A DNA stretch of 64,000 nt from Motacilla alba alba (Eukaryota > Chordata > Aves > Passeriformes > Motacillidae). Every line of letters starts with the position of its first letter. Position 1 is the first letter of the stretch. Made by a program: the position numbers and the translations under genes. Location of the stretch: assembly GCF_015832195.1 (NCBI RefSeq), contig NC_052019.1, forward strand, positions 45,387,016 to 45,451,015, written 5' to 3'. The notes under the pieces are model-generated. The model made no database searches and was not told where the DNA came from. It worked only from the letters and a program-made list of their open reading frames with translations. Positions 51,592 through 64,000 of the stretch are shown here, piece by piece.

Positions 51592-51836
51592 GGACTGATC
51601 CTGCACATGATCTCTCTGTGAAACAGCTGCTAGATCAGGCTTTTTTGGAATTTCACCAAACACTGCTGACCTGCCATTTCCCTGCCACATCACCGGGACA
51701 TCCGTACCTGTGTGCAGGGAAGCACAGCAGGCGCCAGCGGCATCTCCAGCAGGAGGGGGCAGGTACAGGCAGGCAGCCTGGCCCCCTGCTCCTAAACGTG
51801 GCTGACCTGTGCTCCCAGCTCAGCTCTATTGCCAGG
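51592..51836 (+). other. Candidate exon of unknown gene (open, GC-rich, splice-framed)
   Basis: A pyrimidine-rich acceptor (ttcctcagccctctttcag, ending at 51591) precedes a 245-base segment that stays open in one frame. It is followed by a strong donor, ccagg|gtaagg, with GT at 51837-51838. The segment is much GC-richer than the surrounding DNA. In the open frame it would start at codon position 2 and end at codon position 3, encoding about 81 residues that include DPAHDLSVKQLLDQAFLEFHQ and end in LCSQLSSIAR. I recognise no domain or family in it. It could be a coding exon, a lncRNA exon, or chance. No partner exon was identified in the window. Confidence 0.25.
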
Positions 51837-52754
51837 GTAAGGGTTTTAATTTGCTCCTGTGCCTCAGTTTCTTAACTTACTGACTCAGTTTCCCTTCTGC
51901 AGGTGGTCAGAGCAGGATAAACAGCAGGAAGAGCACCCTGGGTTCACCACACAGCTCCGTTTCCTTGTAGCTCAGGAGCTTTATTGAAGTCTCTTTGCAC
52001 AGTGAGAATTTGACAGATCTCAGTACCCTGGGTAAAGGGCTAAATATAATAGGCAAATGCAAACATATGAGTTACTGTGCAGAGGAAGATTTACTTCTAT
52101 AAGCATTAGCCTAAAATGGAAATACTTGCATATAATTAAATTTCAAAGGAGAGGAAAAGAAAAAAGAAAGCTTGAAATTGCATGTTTAACCTGGGCATTT
52201 TTTTTTTCCTCTCGGAGGCCTGTGTTCAAAATTTAGCTTGCATGCAAAGTGAAAAGGTTTAGAGGCTTGACCATATATGTACTTTATATGTATAAAACCA
52301 GCGTCAAGTTTGTAACCTCAAGTTGTGGGGAAAACATTGTCATAACAGAAGAAATAATGTGCTGGGCAGGAAGGCTGTGCAACCTGCCAGAAATACACAC
52401 TATATTCATCCTGGCTCTTAGCCATTGCTCACTCATAGCCTCTATAATTCACAAAAATTATATATTAAAAGCACGTAATGAATGTTGAGTTATTTTGAGT
52501 TGAATTACAAACTTAATAGGCAGTTGTCATCATGCCAGATTACTAAAGAGCTAGCAGATCCTTATCCGAGAATGAATCTTTTAAGACACGGTTTTTGAGT
52601 AAAGCTGACATGTACAGTAACTTGTGGATATCCTCCCAATTCAGATCAATTGGGTCTTTTGTGCATTAATATTCTTCTTCAAGAATAATGTCCTGGGAAA
52701 TAAGATCATTTGGTGTAACTTTTGTTTGATTTCAGGGGGAGGCCGCTACCCAAA

Positions 52755-52915
52755 AATCTTTAAGAATCTGGCCCTTAGGCACTTTTGAAATTGAGAATTA
52801 GACGTTCCAATGTTGGATTAATGCCTAAATACCTTTAAAAGTGTGAGCTTTGGAAAATCCCTTTGGGTGCCTATCAGCACCTGTAGGCATCTGGATACCT
52901 CTAAAAATGGCCCCA
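52755..52915. mobile_element. Fragment of an old, internally repetitive amniote element
   Basis: The segment repeats a loose motif: aatctggcccttaggcactt, ttgaaa, gcctaaatacctttaaaagt, gcctatcagcacctgtaggc, and atacctctaaaaatggcccc. I recognise the combination of taggcacctaaa with tttgaaaatctggcc as typical of an old dispersed element in turtle, crocodile and bird genomes. I cannot name its Repbase family from memory with confidence. The motif appears in several degenerate copies within 160 bases, which is characteristic. Orientation is not assigned. Confidence 0.5.
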
Positions 52916-55900
52916 AATGCTGCTTTAATAGCTCACACACTGCAAGAAGGGCTGACACCCCTTTTCCTTCTTCTGCAATCCCACAGGTGACTTCTTTCCA
53001 CCTCAATGGCTGCTGCAGGTGTTGGACCGAGCACAGCACTAAGCCGTCTCACACACGCAGTCAGATGCGAAGCTGCCTCTGAGGAGCGAGGAAGGGGCAA
53101 AGCAGCGAATCTCAAATGTCACAGGCTACACAGCTGAGTGGGACCTGGCCTTTAATAATGGCAGGCAAGGGAGAGGGAGAGGAAGGAAATGCCTCTCAAA
53201 CACATAGCTCTTCCCCAGGCTTCATTTGACATGGCACAGCTCCATTTCTTTACCTTACAACTAAAGGTGCCTGTAACAACACATTTCCACCAAAATGCAG
53301 CTTTCAAGCATTACCCAGCCTGGCCTGGCTATCCTGCAGTGTTTGCTTAGAGGGAGTGCTTTACCAAAGCAATCATGAATCCTCACTTGCAGTTATGAGC
53401 CTTTTTAAAGGAAAACCAGAGATGCAAAAAGTCCACAGTCAATGAAGTCAGAAGCAGTTAGGGGAAAACACATAAATAGTTTCTCAGCAACCTCATAATT
53501 CAGTCAATTGCTACTTGCAGTAGCTCCCGCAAACAAAATCCGAACAGCGGTCTTGGGGGATCAACAGTAAATATGTCCTAGAAAAGCAAAAAGCATGTGT
53601 ATATGTATAAATGGTCACAGATCTGGCCCTGAAAACAGCACAGACTACCCCATTTCTTGTGTGGTTGCCATTTGTGCCAACCTCCTACTTATACAGAGCC
53701 AGGATTGTCATGTCCCACTCAGCCCCTTTGACTGAAGCTTCATCTGGCCCTGAAAGCAAATATTCATTGTCAGTTTCCACTGCTTTAACTTTGATAAGTG
53801 TTTCCAATGCAGACGTTAACAGCTAGCAAAAAACCCACATGTGAGGATTTTAATAACTGACAGGTCACAGAAGTTGGCAAATGACCATGTCTGTCTGCTG
53901 CTCCCAAACGTGGCACTCCTCATGCTGCTTTCTGCATTCATAACTCTTCGGCATTAAAACTGCTGAAAGTTTTGGAACAATGAGTTGAGCAGGAGATGAA
54001 GAGAAAGCGAATGGTACAAGGGCTGTTACATTACCCTGTGCTTCTCACATAAAGGACCTCTGAACATGTTGTCAGACACTGCACTTTTTTCGAAGCAGTT
54101 TCACACATGCATTTTTAATCAGGATTATATTTCACACACATCTATCATCACTTGCAAGTGCAGCTAGTTCTTCTTGAAAACATATCAGTTCTCTGTGTTT
54201 GCCATCAACTAGCTTTTTCTTTGTACAGATCTACTGTTTGGTGACCCACTAAACTATATTTGATGTATTGGGAAAAAACCCAACTCCTCAGGATCAACAC
54301 TGAAAATGGCTGGACAACTCCCTTAATACAAGACATTTTCTGAGATCATCTTTATTGCCACACAAATAGTCTCAGTTACTTACCTTAAATTATTCACTAA
54401 AATAAAAATATGATGGATTATCCTACCTGCAATCATGTCAGAACTACTTTGAAAGCTATATATGGTTTTAGTGAGCCTATCAATTTTGTACTGTACCAAT
54501 TTTATTCATTCCCACGACTGTTCCCTAAATGGAACAGACAAAATACAAACTGCTTGCTCCCTTGTACCAGGAGACACAGAAGGAATCCCTAGGTAGCTGA
54601 TGCCAATGAACCAAAAGTCAGTGGCGAGCAAATTTATAAACACTTGCAAAGGCTTAAACCCATTCTGTTCTCTTTAAGACAGAGAGAATTTACCTGAAAA
54701 GCAAAGATGTCAATGACAGAAATCCTTAAATTGCAAGGAAATGAACCAGGACCTGAAGACTAGCAAATTTACAGTAATGTTTACATTGGAGTTTTTCAGA
54801 GTTAGTTCCTTTTACAATTATTCTGCCATTTTTTGGAAATAGCCCAAAAAAATAAACACTCACTACTCAGAAAGGCAGCATGCTAAGACTTCTCCAGACT
54901 AATGTACTTATTTCTCTTTTAATGTACTCATGACTAATCCCTTTTATGAAATGTGCAAAAAATGCAGATGGAGCTGACAATACAAAATTAAGGAAAAAAA
55001 CCCCAAACCCACAGTCGTTCTCACTTATTGTCCACTCAATGGGGGAAAAAGGTTAAAACAATAATCTCAAATTCCTCATGAAAAAGGAATACAGTAAGCA
55101 TAAAATTGCTGGAGTTCTACAGAAATTAAGTGGGATTTTGTAGAAATTAGTACAAAAAAAGGTAGCATTTACCATGTAATCATATACTTTCTATAGGTTC
55201 CTCACAACTATCATATGGCATATAGCAAGGCTATATTTTTTTTCTAAAATATGAATTCAAGCTCCCATAGAATATAATAACTTTTCAAAGAAATGTTTTC
55301 TGAAAAGAATATCATTTATTTTATCATATGAAGTGAAAGTGAACCTAGAAATTTTTTTTGTATTTCTGTTGACACTTTTTTATTTTTCTTTCTACTTGTT
55401 CTCATTTCCCCTTTTGCCAATAAAGCCATATTAGCAGAAGAGGCTTTTATAATTTCTTGAATAGTTTTGGTGAGGTTTTTTTTGTTTGATTTCATTTTTA
55501 TTGTAACACCATGATAACATCATGTAAAAGATGCTTTGAACATTTAAATGCTGTTCCACTAGGGCATAGCATACTTCAGATAATTAAAACTTGGATCTTA
55601 AAATAGATGCAACCTAGAGAGGATGTCATGGAAGGGTTTCAATGAAAACATCACTTCACCATGTAAAAATGTGCTGCAGCAAAGCCCTTTCAAAAAAACT
55701 CACTCGGCTGGGAACTACTGTATATCCACATATGCCCTGAAAAATACATACCGGCACCAATTGCACAGGGGCATTGTTCACATGAAGTAACTATATCTAT
55801 ATGTTGTCAAGCAACTGGTAGTAAAAGAACTGAGTAAAAGGCATTTGAAATATGAGATGACTGAAAATACCACAGCTGATTTTTTTATATTCTCTGACGG

Positions 55901-58900
55901 TTGAGAACAAAAAGACTTTCAGACAAAGAATTTAGACTCTGTACCATGGTGTTTGACTTGCAAAATGTAATGTAAAATATTGCCAAATGTCTGACAGAAC
56001 AAAAAATACATTGTAAAAAAAATGTTTTCTAGAAGTATAAATACATGGAGGGAACTTCTTGTTCTGATGGAGTGACAGATTTTTGATTATACTGTATCTT
56101 ATCATGAGCTTAATCACAACCTCCTTATGAAACTCTCTGGAATCACAGTCCCCTAACAGGAAAAAGCAGAAATAATATTATTCCAGCATTATCTCCATTT
56201 CTAACAGACAAATAAGTAGCTTCAAAATGGCAGGGTTTTAAACATATTGAATACTGTGTAAAGACAGGTTTTTCTGAGTACTTCACTTATAATACCTAGA
56301 TTAAAATCTCTTCAGAGCTTCTCCGAATTCTGCTATTATAATTAGCATCATTATTCACGAGTGCCTCTAAAATTTTTCCTCTTCAATGATTTAAAGCTGT
56401 GCTCGGCTCTTTCCCTCTCGGAGCCTGAAGCCCAGAAAGGAAAGCGCTCACTCCTTCTCAATATTCTTTTGACTACAGTAACTTACAGAGGACTAAGGCA
56501 AACAACTCTGCAAGGGAGATGGGATGATGGTCAGGGTGAGACCTTTGAGGTTCCCTGGGTGTGGGTACCACTCAGAGGAGGGCTGTCAGCCTGTCACCTG
56601 CACCAGCTTGAATGGATAAGTCCTGTGATTGTGAGCAACAGCTCAGGCAAGGGCAAAGCAGGACGGAAGGCTACGCAAAGAGATGGGAGAAAAGAGCCTA
56701 AACAATTTTTTTCATAAATGGTAGTGGAAGGGAGACTGGGAAAGTTTACAATACTTACCCAGGTACTGTAGCCCTGGAAGGAAATTGCCTGTGTAGATCT
56801 TCAGTGGTAAGCCTAATGGGTTTCAGATTTAAAGCAAAAGGAATAAATTTGGCTGGCAGCTCTGCCCAGGAAAGTTATAGCCAAAAGGAGACATGAAACA
56901 TAATACTCTTTCACATCAGAAATGCAACTTTTTTCCAAACTCTCATGGTCTTTCCACTGGCCTTATCAAACAGAAACTCAAAACATTTTAAGGGCAGGGC
57001 CAAGAAGAGAAATAGTTTTACTTTAGGCATACCACACTTAATTTTCCAGACACTGGGAAAAGGGCATCACAGCATTTGGCATGGGCTGTGTATAGGACAG
57101 CATCCTACCACAGTTCAGCTGGCAACCAAAATCCTGGCTTAGGATTTTAAAGTTACAGATTTGCTGTTTCGAGCACTCCTTCGCATCACTCTACCTGTTC
57201 AAGTCATTGTACTGAAAACTGCCTAGCAGCACTGGAGAGGGTAATAAAAATGTTTTAATAGTATTTATTTTATTTTAACAAAATCAAAACCAGATTTTAC
57301 CTAACCCTTTCCAAACTGGAGGTTCATGACCAAGAGAGGGGTGGAAGATCTATCGACAAGATAGACAACTTTAAGTCAAAAACTTGGTGCTCCTGCCAGT
57401 GGATGATGTACAAAATGCAGAAAGAGCTTAATACAGAGCTTATTGTTTAAATGTGGATATTGTTAAACAATGGCAAGGAATTATCATATTTCACATGGAG
57501 TTAACGTGTCCTGAATAGTAAGGAAAACTTAAAAGATTCTGGAAAGTTATAAGTAGACAGGAGATTTTTCAACACTGTTACAAAACAATGACAAAATGAT
57601 GACATAAAAGACTTTCCTGAGGAGGAAGAACCTATTTCAGCAAGTACCTGATGAAAAAGAGAACAGGGGAAAGAGGCAGGAAGCGTCCCTATGTGTCAAG
57701 GACACAAAGTGATTAAAAAGAAGAGGAATAACTGGCACTAAAAGGCAACATCAGCAACAGTCACCGTGAATGGGTGAAGACTCCTAGGGAAATCCATGAG
57801 TGACATAAATGGTGGTCACTTCACATGGCATGCAGCAGCTTGGACAACCCAAGTCATCTGGTTTTCTTCAGTCTCCACTGGGAGAAGTGGATATGGCTCA
57901 GTAAAGACTTCCTTACAAGATGGTCTGGTTTGATTTGAGATGTCACTCAATTATGAGAATTACCAAGAAAAAGTATGTGACGACAAGTGACAAAAGAGAA
58001 ATGGACAAAAATTTGTGATGAAGATGTTACCAACTTTATTCTTCCTCTCCCTTCCCACACAGATTCCTTTTGGCGCTGTCTCTCACAGCCATTGGAGTTT
58101 AAGCTAATGATGAAGTGGTTTGTCAGTACAGAAACTACCAAGCTAAAACTCATGCTGAGACTGAAAGAAATATTTATCCTGCTGAGGGAACTGAAACCTC
58201 TGTTTGGATAAATTGTGGAGCCATGTTTGCCCTCTGTTTTCCTAGAAAGCACATGAGTCTAAGACTTTTCTGTCTGTGCCTCTAAGCATTGCCTCAAGTC
58301 CTCTCCATTTGTCCAAGGCTGTCTCATGTATTTGTGAAGGATGCATGCTCTCAATGAAATAAAGAGGTAAGAGTATCCATCAGCCCAGAATGAACCAAAT
58401 TAATTAATTGGAGAAAAAAGACAGAATTCCCACAGCATTTTTTTTTTGTTGTACAGTCAGTTCAGACCCTAACCACTCATCCTAATCAGGACATTTAAAA
58501 GAACAAGAGAGTTTTAGCAGCACATCAATAGCCTTTATCTCTACCACTTCATTTTTCAGTCAGAGTAGTATCTCAAGAAAAATAGCCTAGCTTGTTTAAA
58601 ATATTGCATTTTTTCATCCCTGTTGAACCAACACTCCTGAGAGAGACCATGAAATTTGTGGCTGGAGCTCTGATTTCTCCACTGGTTAGCCATTTCTTGG
58701 TAGTCTAAAAGCAAAGATTATGAGCTCCATATGTGTTAACTGGTATGATTTACTGATGAAATTATTTTTCATTATCTTACTCTTTATTTCCATTGATAAT
58801 GATACATGGGATCTGAAGTGTAAGACAAAAGGAAACAAGAAGAGAGATATATGATTGTAAATAATACCTTTTTTAGGTTAAGACTACATCTAACCCTGTA

Positions 58901-58937
58901 TCTACTATCTTGACCAAGAGACATTAAGGTGTGAAAA

Positions 58938-58955
58938 ACTTGATAATTATCAAGT
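58938..58955. repeat. 18-bp perfect palindrome
   Basis: The sequence acttgataattatcaagt equals its own reverse complement. Fewer than one such palindrome is expected by chance in 64 kb. The half site tgataa/ttatca is GATA-like. No further context supports a function. Confidence 0.85.
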
Positions 58956-60407
58956 CTCAGTGAGAAAATAGAAAACTGATATATGCATAATTTTGGAAAA
59001 TAGGAATGTTACATCTTGTTTAAGAGCTGTATTACCCACATGAAGGAGAGACTTAAGGTTTCTGAGCATGGTCATTGTCATAGTAGTTAAGTGTTTCACT
59101 CTGTCGCCTCTGAGTACTTTCGCTATAGAGTTTCTCTGGTACTTTTTGAGGGAAGAAAAGGAACAGATAAAATAAACTCCTCTATATTCACCCACATGTC
59201 ATACAGAGGTATAACACTGCACATCATCCTGCTCTGCTCACAACTCTATTACATGAAACCCCACTTCTGTTGGAACCACAAAACACCTCTGAGCTTTTCT
59301 CTGTCTCACAGACAAATGGAGGCAGACACACAACCCTAGTACAAACACCTCAGCACATTCCCATCTAGCCTGAATGTACTAGCCTAGAGCTACTCAAATA
59401 ATTTTCTTTTCTAGTGGTAAAAAATAACTTAAAAATTACTTTGAAAACTATTATAAAAATAAATAGTGAGGAAATCGTATCTCCAGGTATCAGACAAAAT
59501 TCAAGGAAGGGGAAAAAATGCTGTTGAAGTTATCTTTAGCAATGCAAACAACTGTATTAAGATATGAGATGAAATCTGTGTTGAAGCTTACAGAGGTTTT
59601 GTCTTTGATTTCAGCTGTGGAATTCATCTTGTGTATGGCTTTGTTCTGCACTTAGAAGAGCAGTGAAATACGATCACATAATATGAATTATTAATTACAG
59701 TCAACACAGAGTGCTGTGATGCACACCCATATGCATAATACTCATAGACACATCTCAACAGGTTTGTAGGATGGGTTCTAGGAGAAAGTGCCAAGACAGC
59801 AAATGATTATAAGAACACTTCAGAATTTTCTTTGTAAAAACAGTGCTAGTTTCTTCCATTAGAAGAGATTATAGGTTTCCCTGATACCAATTTAGTCAGG
59901 AATATCATAACAATAATTAATGACAGCCCAGCTCATTATAATAATACCTTGTTGTTCTCACTGACAATGAAGAATATACAGTATTCTAGCTCTGGGTAAT
60001 ACTTACTGCTAGGTTTCATTCACACTTGAATTTACTTCATATGCTCGTGTTTCTTTACTTTGACTTTGTGTCTCCCACCAGCTCAGAGAAGATAGCTGTC
60101 ATAGAGAAAGAGATCAGGGAAGATGGAATAAGTACTTGGAAGAAAAATCCATTAGGAAATATTAGATAGACAATCTGTAACAAGTTCTGGGATAACTTCT
60201 AAAATGATCAGAGGCCAAGAGGACATTAAAGCAAAGTGCTATAATAGACACTAGTTCTGTTTTTGCTCTTTCCTTGGCACACACTTAAGGCCATCATCAG
60301 AGACAGACCCCGAGGTAAGGTAGATGTTCTTGAGAGACCATCTATTGAGTCATTTTTGTGACCCACTGCTAGTGCTCCAGGCCATTTTGCTGGACCAGTC
60401 AGACACA

Positions 60408-60425
60408 CATCATCATCATCATCAT
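60408..60425 (+). repeat. (CAT)6 microsatellite
   Basis: Six uninterrupted cat units. This is a short trinucleotide repeat that may be polymorphic between individuals. Confidence 0.9.
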
Positions 60426-60601
60426 TTTACCATTACATTCTCTTAACTGAGATTATTATGAACTATGTCTCTTTACTGATGTAAGCAAAAGAAAAAAAAA
60501 TTACTGCCTATACCAATAATTTACTAATTTTAAGAGGGGGAAAGATAACAAATTTTTAAAAAATGCACATTATTTCAGAGTTCATATTTAATAGGCACAT
60601 C

Positions 60602-60619
60602 TATATATATATGTATATA
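60602..60619 (+). repeat. Short (TA)n microsatellite, interrupted
   Basis: The sequence tatatatatatgtatata is an interrupted TA dinucleotide repeat in AT-rich DNA. Confidence 0.85.
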
Positions 60620-63600
60620 AAAGCATTTGGATTTTTGCATCTGGATCTCATCTTAGTTTGAGAAGCTAGAGCAATGAAGAAGAGCAAAGTTCTGAAACAC
60701 TATGAGATGAACATGCATCTAATTTGCAAAAGCTAAAATATTCAGAAAAGTTCTATTTTTCTAAGTAGATGGCCTTTGTTATTCTGAAAATTTCTCTCTC
60801 ACCATTGTAATGAAGAAAAGATTTTGAAAATCCAATATATTTTAGATCCATTGCCTGCTGTGAGAATAATGATTTAATAGTTTATAATTTTCTAAATCTC
60901 TCCAAAGATTTAATGGAAAATGTAAAGTGCTCTAATAATTCTGGCAGGAAGCAACTCGCATATTCATATAAGAAAATATGAATTCACAAGGCAAAACCAC
61001 GTGGAACTCCTCTATTTCTGTACAATTACTTACATTGCATCTTCTGATGTTCAGAAAACTGCTTGGAAGGCGTCCTTTCTGCTCCTACCATTGTACCTCC
61101 TGGTAAGTTAAATGAGGTCCAAATATATCTTGTTTGTTTCAAGTAATAAAACAAACCTAAGCAGGAAAATATTCACAGTAAATCAGCATCTTTTTTACAG
61201 CTAAAAGTGTAAAAAAATATAAAACAAACCCAACAATTTCTCATTTCTCATTGTTGTATCTCAGGTGTTTGCCTTGGATGCATAATCAAGCTAACTTACT
61301 GATGTCTCTTCCCAGCCACTGTAACGTAACATACAGAAGGAAGGACATGGGAGATCAGAATTTGTATTTCTAAACCAAAACATCCTAAATTTACCAAGGA
61401 AATAGCTGAGTGCCTCACAAGCTTTTCACTGAATCCCAGAATCAACAAGGCTTCCATTTGCAGCTCTGGAATACTTTTGTCATTGTTATATTTGAGGTGC
61501 TCACGCCAAAGTGTTGCACTGATACAAACATGTGAGGTCATTGATGCAAGCTTTGAAGGATAAATTCCACAGAGTAGGATCTCACAGCATCTCTGACACC
61601 AGCTACTAGCACTGTTATCCTTTCCCTGCTTTGCTCTTCCAAGTTCAGGCAACCCATAGACTCGCTCTTCAAATTCCAAGAATAAATTGTTGCTGCTTCA
61701 CTTCATCTTACACTCCCTTGCATCTAATTCATAAAATAGGCAACAATAGTCATCCAACATCATTCTGTACTTAGCTTTCATGGAACCTCTCCCTTTAAAT
61801 GTGTTTCTTCCTCACAATGTGCCAATGAACAGATACTCCATTAGCAAACACATGTGGCTTCTGCAGTGGAGAGCCAGGCTCTGTTTGATGGCACAAGGAC
61901 AGTCGGGTTTCTGTTATCATCCTGAATTAGGCTTAGTTTTCAGACACTTAAAAAAAATTGCACAAGATTTAGTTCTGCTAGGTTTTTTTATTAAACTAAG
62001 CCTCCAGAAGTTTTCACTTTGTTGCTAACAAATGCATATTTTAATCAAGCTCTAGACAAAGCAGTCAGCAAATGCATTTATTATTAAAACAAACTTCTTT
62101 AAAAATTCAAATCTTGACTTATTAAAAAAAATAATAAAGACTTTTATGTAGTTTAGTATGCAAGAGTTAGATTGCTTGACCTCTCTTTTAATGACTTAAT
62201 TAGCTGTACTAAAGCCCAGCTGGGCCTCTGCTGACAACATAGCTAGATATTTCAATCAGGCAGTGTTATGGAGAATAAGTAATAAATGCTACCTTGTCGC
62301 CATACAGTCCCAAACCAGAGTGCATGCTGGTAATGCTAAATTTGATCAGTATGCTTCATATTTCAATTAGTCGTGGTCTGAATCACTAAAACTGTGTAAT
62401 GTGTATGAATTCCTGATATCAGATACAGAGCTACAGGCTCCCACAGTTAGAACCCATTGAGTTTGCTTTTATTAGCAGCCAATTAATGGCCAAAATCTGC
62501 ATTGCTTTTAAAATTTATAACCTCTATTCCAGCTGCATCCATGGCTCCTAGTATACTGTATACAATCAGATCCATATCGCTGTCACAAGTCAAACAGCTG
62601 CAAACTGTATTCTGTCTGCAGAACTGAAAAATCCTTCTATACAGAAGCTTTTTTTTAACCTCTTAGAAGTTCTTTTCAAAGCCCAGCAGCACCAGTCACT
62701 TTGCGACAATGAGCGATTTAATACAGAAAGAAAGAAATCTACACCAAGGTAACCTCTTGGGATGTGCTAGGTTTTCAAACGAATGAAACCCTATCACTTT
62801 GGCACAGCACAAGGGCAAGCAAAGCCACTTCTCCTGACCAAGGCTAAGAAAACATAAACATATAAAACTCGACCCTCATTGAAAATTAACCCATTGAAGT
62901 CTGCAGGCTCATTAAAAAATCCTGCCAATGCAGAGATTAATATTTTAAAGTAACTTTCACAAATTAGTAACACTGAAAATTGTAATATGGAGCCTAGTGA
63001 TCCTTAAGAGATTACTGCAGAGAAAGAGGCTCATGCCTGCTTCCCCTCAAATGGTTTGATGAATACTTGAAGATTTCTAGACATTACTTTTAGGAACAAG
63101 TTTCTATTTCTGTTACTTGATATGCCAGGAAATTTTGATGTGATCTAATTCAGACATAAAGCATAGTAACTTTATGTCCTGGTAATGTCATGTCATAAAG
63201 CCTTATGATAAAGGCATATCTGACATCTGAAATTGTGCTGTTATTTTTTAAAAGTAATTTACCATATGTAAAAATGCGCAGGCCTAGAATATTTTTGGAC
63301 ATCTGATCTTCCAGTGTTATCTGAGACAAACACCGAATGTTTCTGTTCTTTCCCCTGTCTAAGCCACTGACCAGGAAAAGAGGGGAGAAGGAAAACAACA
63401 AAAACGCTGTATAATTTAATGCTGAAAGTGAACAGCAGACAAAAAGTGTTCACCTGCTTAAGTGCCTTGATTTTATACATGGGAGTGTGAAAAACTCTTC
63501 TCCAAAAGTGATACACAGCAATAAAAATGTTGTGCTTGGATAATACAAACTGCTGTCATGGCTATTTAAAAGACAATAAAATCCTATTTTACAAAATTCA

Positions 63601-64000
63601 AACACTAATAACCAGCATTCTTTCTAACTGCTTAAATACTGCAGTAAGTCTCCTAATGCCACTGTGAAATCATAAGCTAGTACTTCAAAGGTGTTCTATC
63701 TGTTACAAATTTAATCTTCACTGGTATGTCACAACTCATTTCATCCTCTCAGAAGCTTTGAGATGCAGCATAGTGGCATTTTTTGTTGTCCTAGGCAACC
63801 CGAACCAAATTGTTAAATACCTGTCTGGTGCCCCAAAATGATCACAATAATATTGCTTACAGGATTTACAGCAGTGGTTATCTTAAAAAATTACACTTAT
63901 TCTACTCCTCTTAGTTAAGAAAGGAATCCAATTGTTTGATTCTTACCAATGCAGAGGAAATACATTGGAAACACGTTGGAAACGTGTTATGCTTTTAAAG

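Larger units (their letters stand above)
51837..64000. other. Unique non-coding DNA, no gene seen
   Basis: About 12 kb with no recognised gene. GC-richer patches occur near 52990-53110 and 56380-56700. An open frame of 74 codons at 57987-58211 and one of 127 codons on the minus strand at 61296-61679 have no recognisable domain. The stretch 62160-62420 has homeodomain-like words (acttaattagc, tcaattagtc) and the even composition often seen in conserved non-coding elements, which remains untested. The last bases contain an 8-bp-stem inverted repeat at 63970-63988. Confidence 0.6.

Noticed and set aside
57987..58211. 74-codon frame with plausible-looking protein composition
   Set aside because: I considered a processed pseudogene, but I recognise no family and see no poly(A) tail or target duplications.
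61430..61456. Short match (gaatcccagaatcaacaagg) to the antisense 3' end of CR1
   Set aside because: Similarity stops after about 25 bases, before the diagnostic ggttggaa and gtccaacc parts, so it cannot be told from chance.
61296..61679. 127-codon minus-strand open frame
   Set aside because: No recognisable domain and no supported splice signals. The length is within what AT-rich random sequence of this size can give, and ATG-to-stop openness alone is weak evidence in a vertebrate.
63970..63988. Hairpin aacacgtt / aacgtgtt with three-base loop at the right end
   Set aside because: An 8-bp stem is within chance expectation, and the window ends too soon to judge the context.

Overview
The window looks like vertebrate nuclear DNA from a bird. 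It is AT-rich, CpG-poor and sparsely populated by interspersed repeats. The repeats I can identify are avian: several CR1 LINE fragments, one with the typical CR1 3' terminus, and one solo LTR of a bird endogenous retrovirus family. I see no L1, Alu or B1/B2 copies and no bacterial gene structure. The LTR type is widespread in neoavian genomes, so a modern bird, possibly a songbird, is the best guess. That last step is inference.

No protein-coding gene, rRNA, functional tRNA or CRISPR array can be supported. Every open frame is short (135 codons or fewer), matches no protein I recognise, and is what AT-rich DNA of this length gives by chance, except for the frame inside the CR1 copy near 30.0-30.3 kb. 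The window is therefore intergenic (a gene desert) or lies inside a very large intron. The sequence alone does not say which.

Layout: 1-11.8 kb is unique non-coding DNA with a small array of splice-donor-like repeats (about 0.8 kb), a CpG-rich island of about 150 bp (1.3-1.5 kb) and a polypurine tract (3.1 kb). From 11.8 to 13.4 kb is a repeat cluster: an antisense CR1 end, a decayed sense CR1, and a solo ERV LTR of about 580 bp. At 18.9-19.1 kb there is a strand-asymmetric A/C tract, followed by an ancient CR1 copy (19.9-20.4 kb) and a second A/C tract (21.3 kb). At 26.5 kb there is a short tRNA-Arg-like segment. At 30.0-30.6 kb is the best preserved CR1, with a readable reverse-transcriptase C-terminal fragment and a canonical 3' end. 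From 30.6 to 51.6 kb the DNA is mostly unique, with small duplications and hairpins. At 51.6-51.8 kb an open, GC-rich segment is framed by good splice signals and may be an exon. At 52.76-52.92 kb is a fragment of an old, internally repetitive element. The rest is unique DNA with short microsatellites.

No gene network can be described. The items most worth checking are the possible exon, the donor-like array, the tRNA-like segment and the CpG island.
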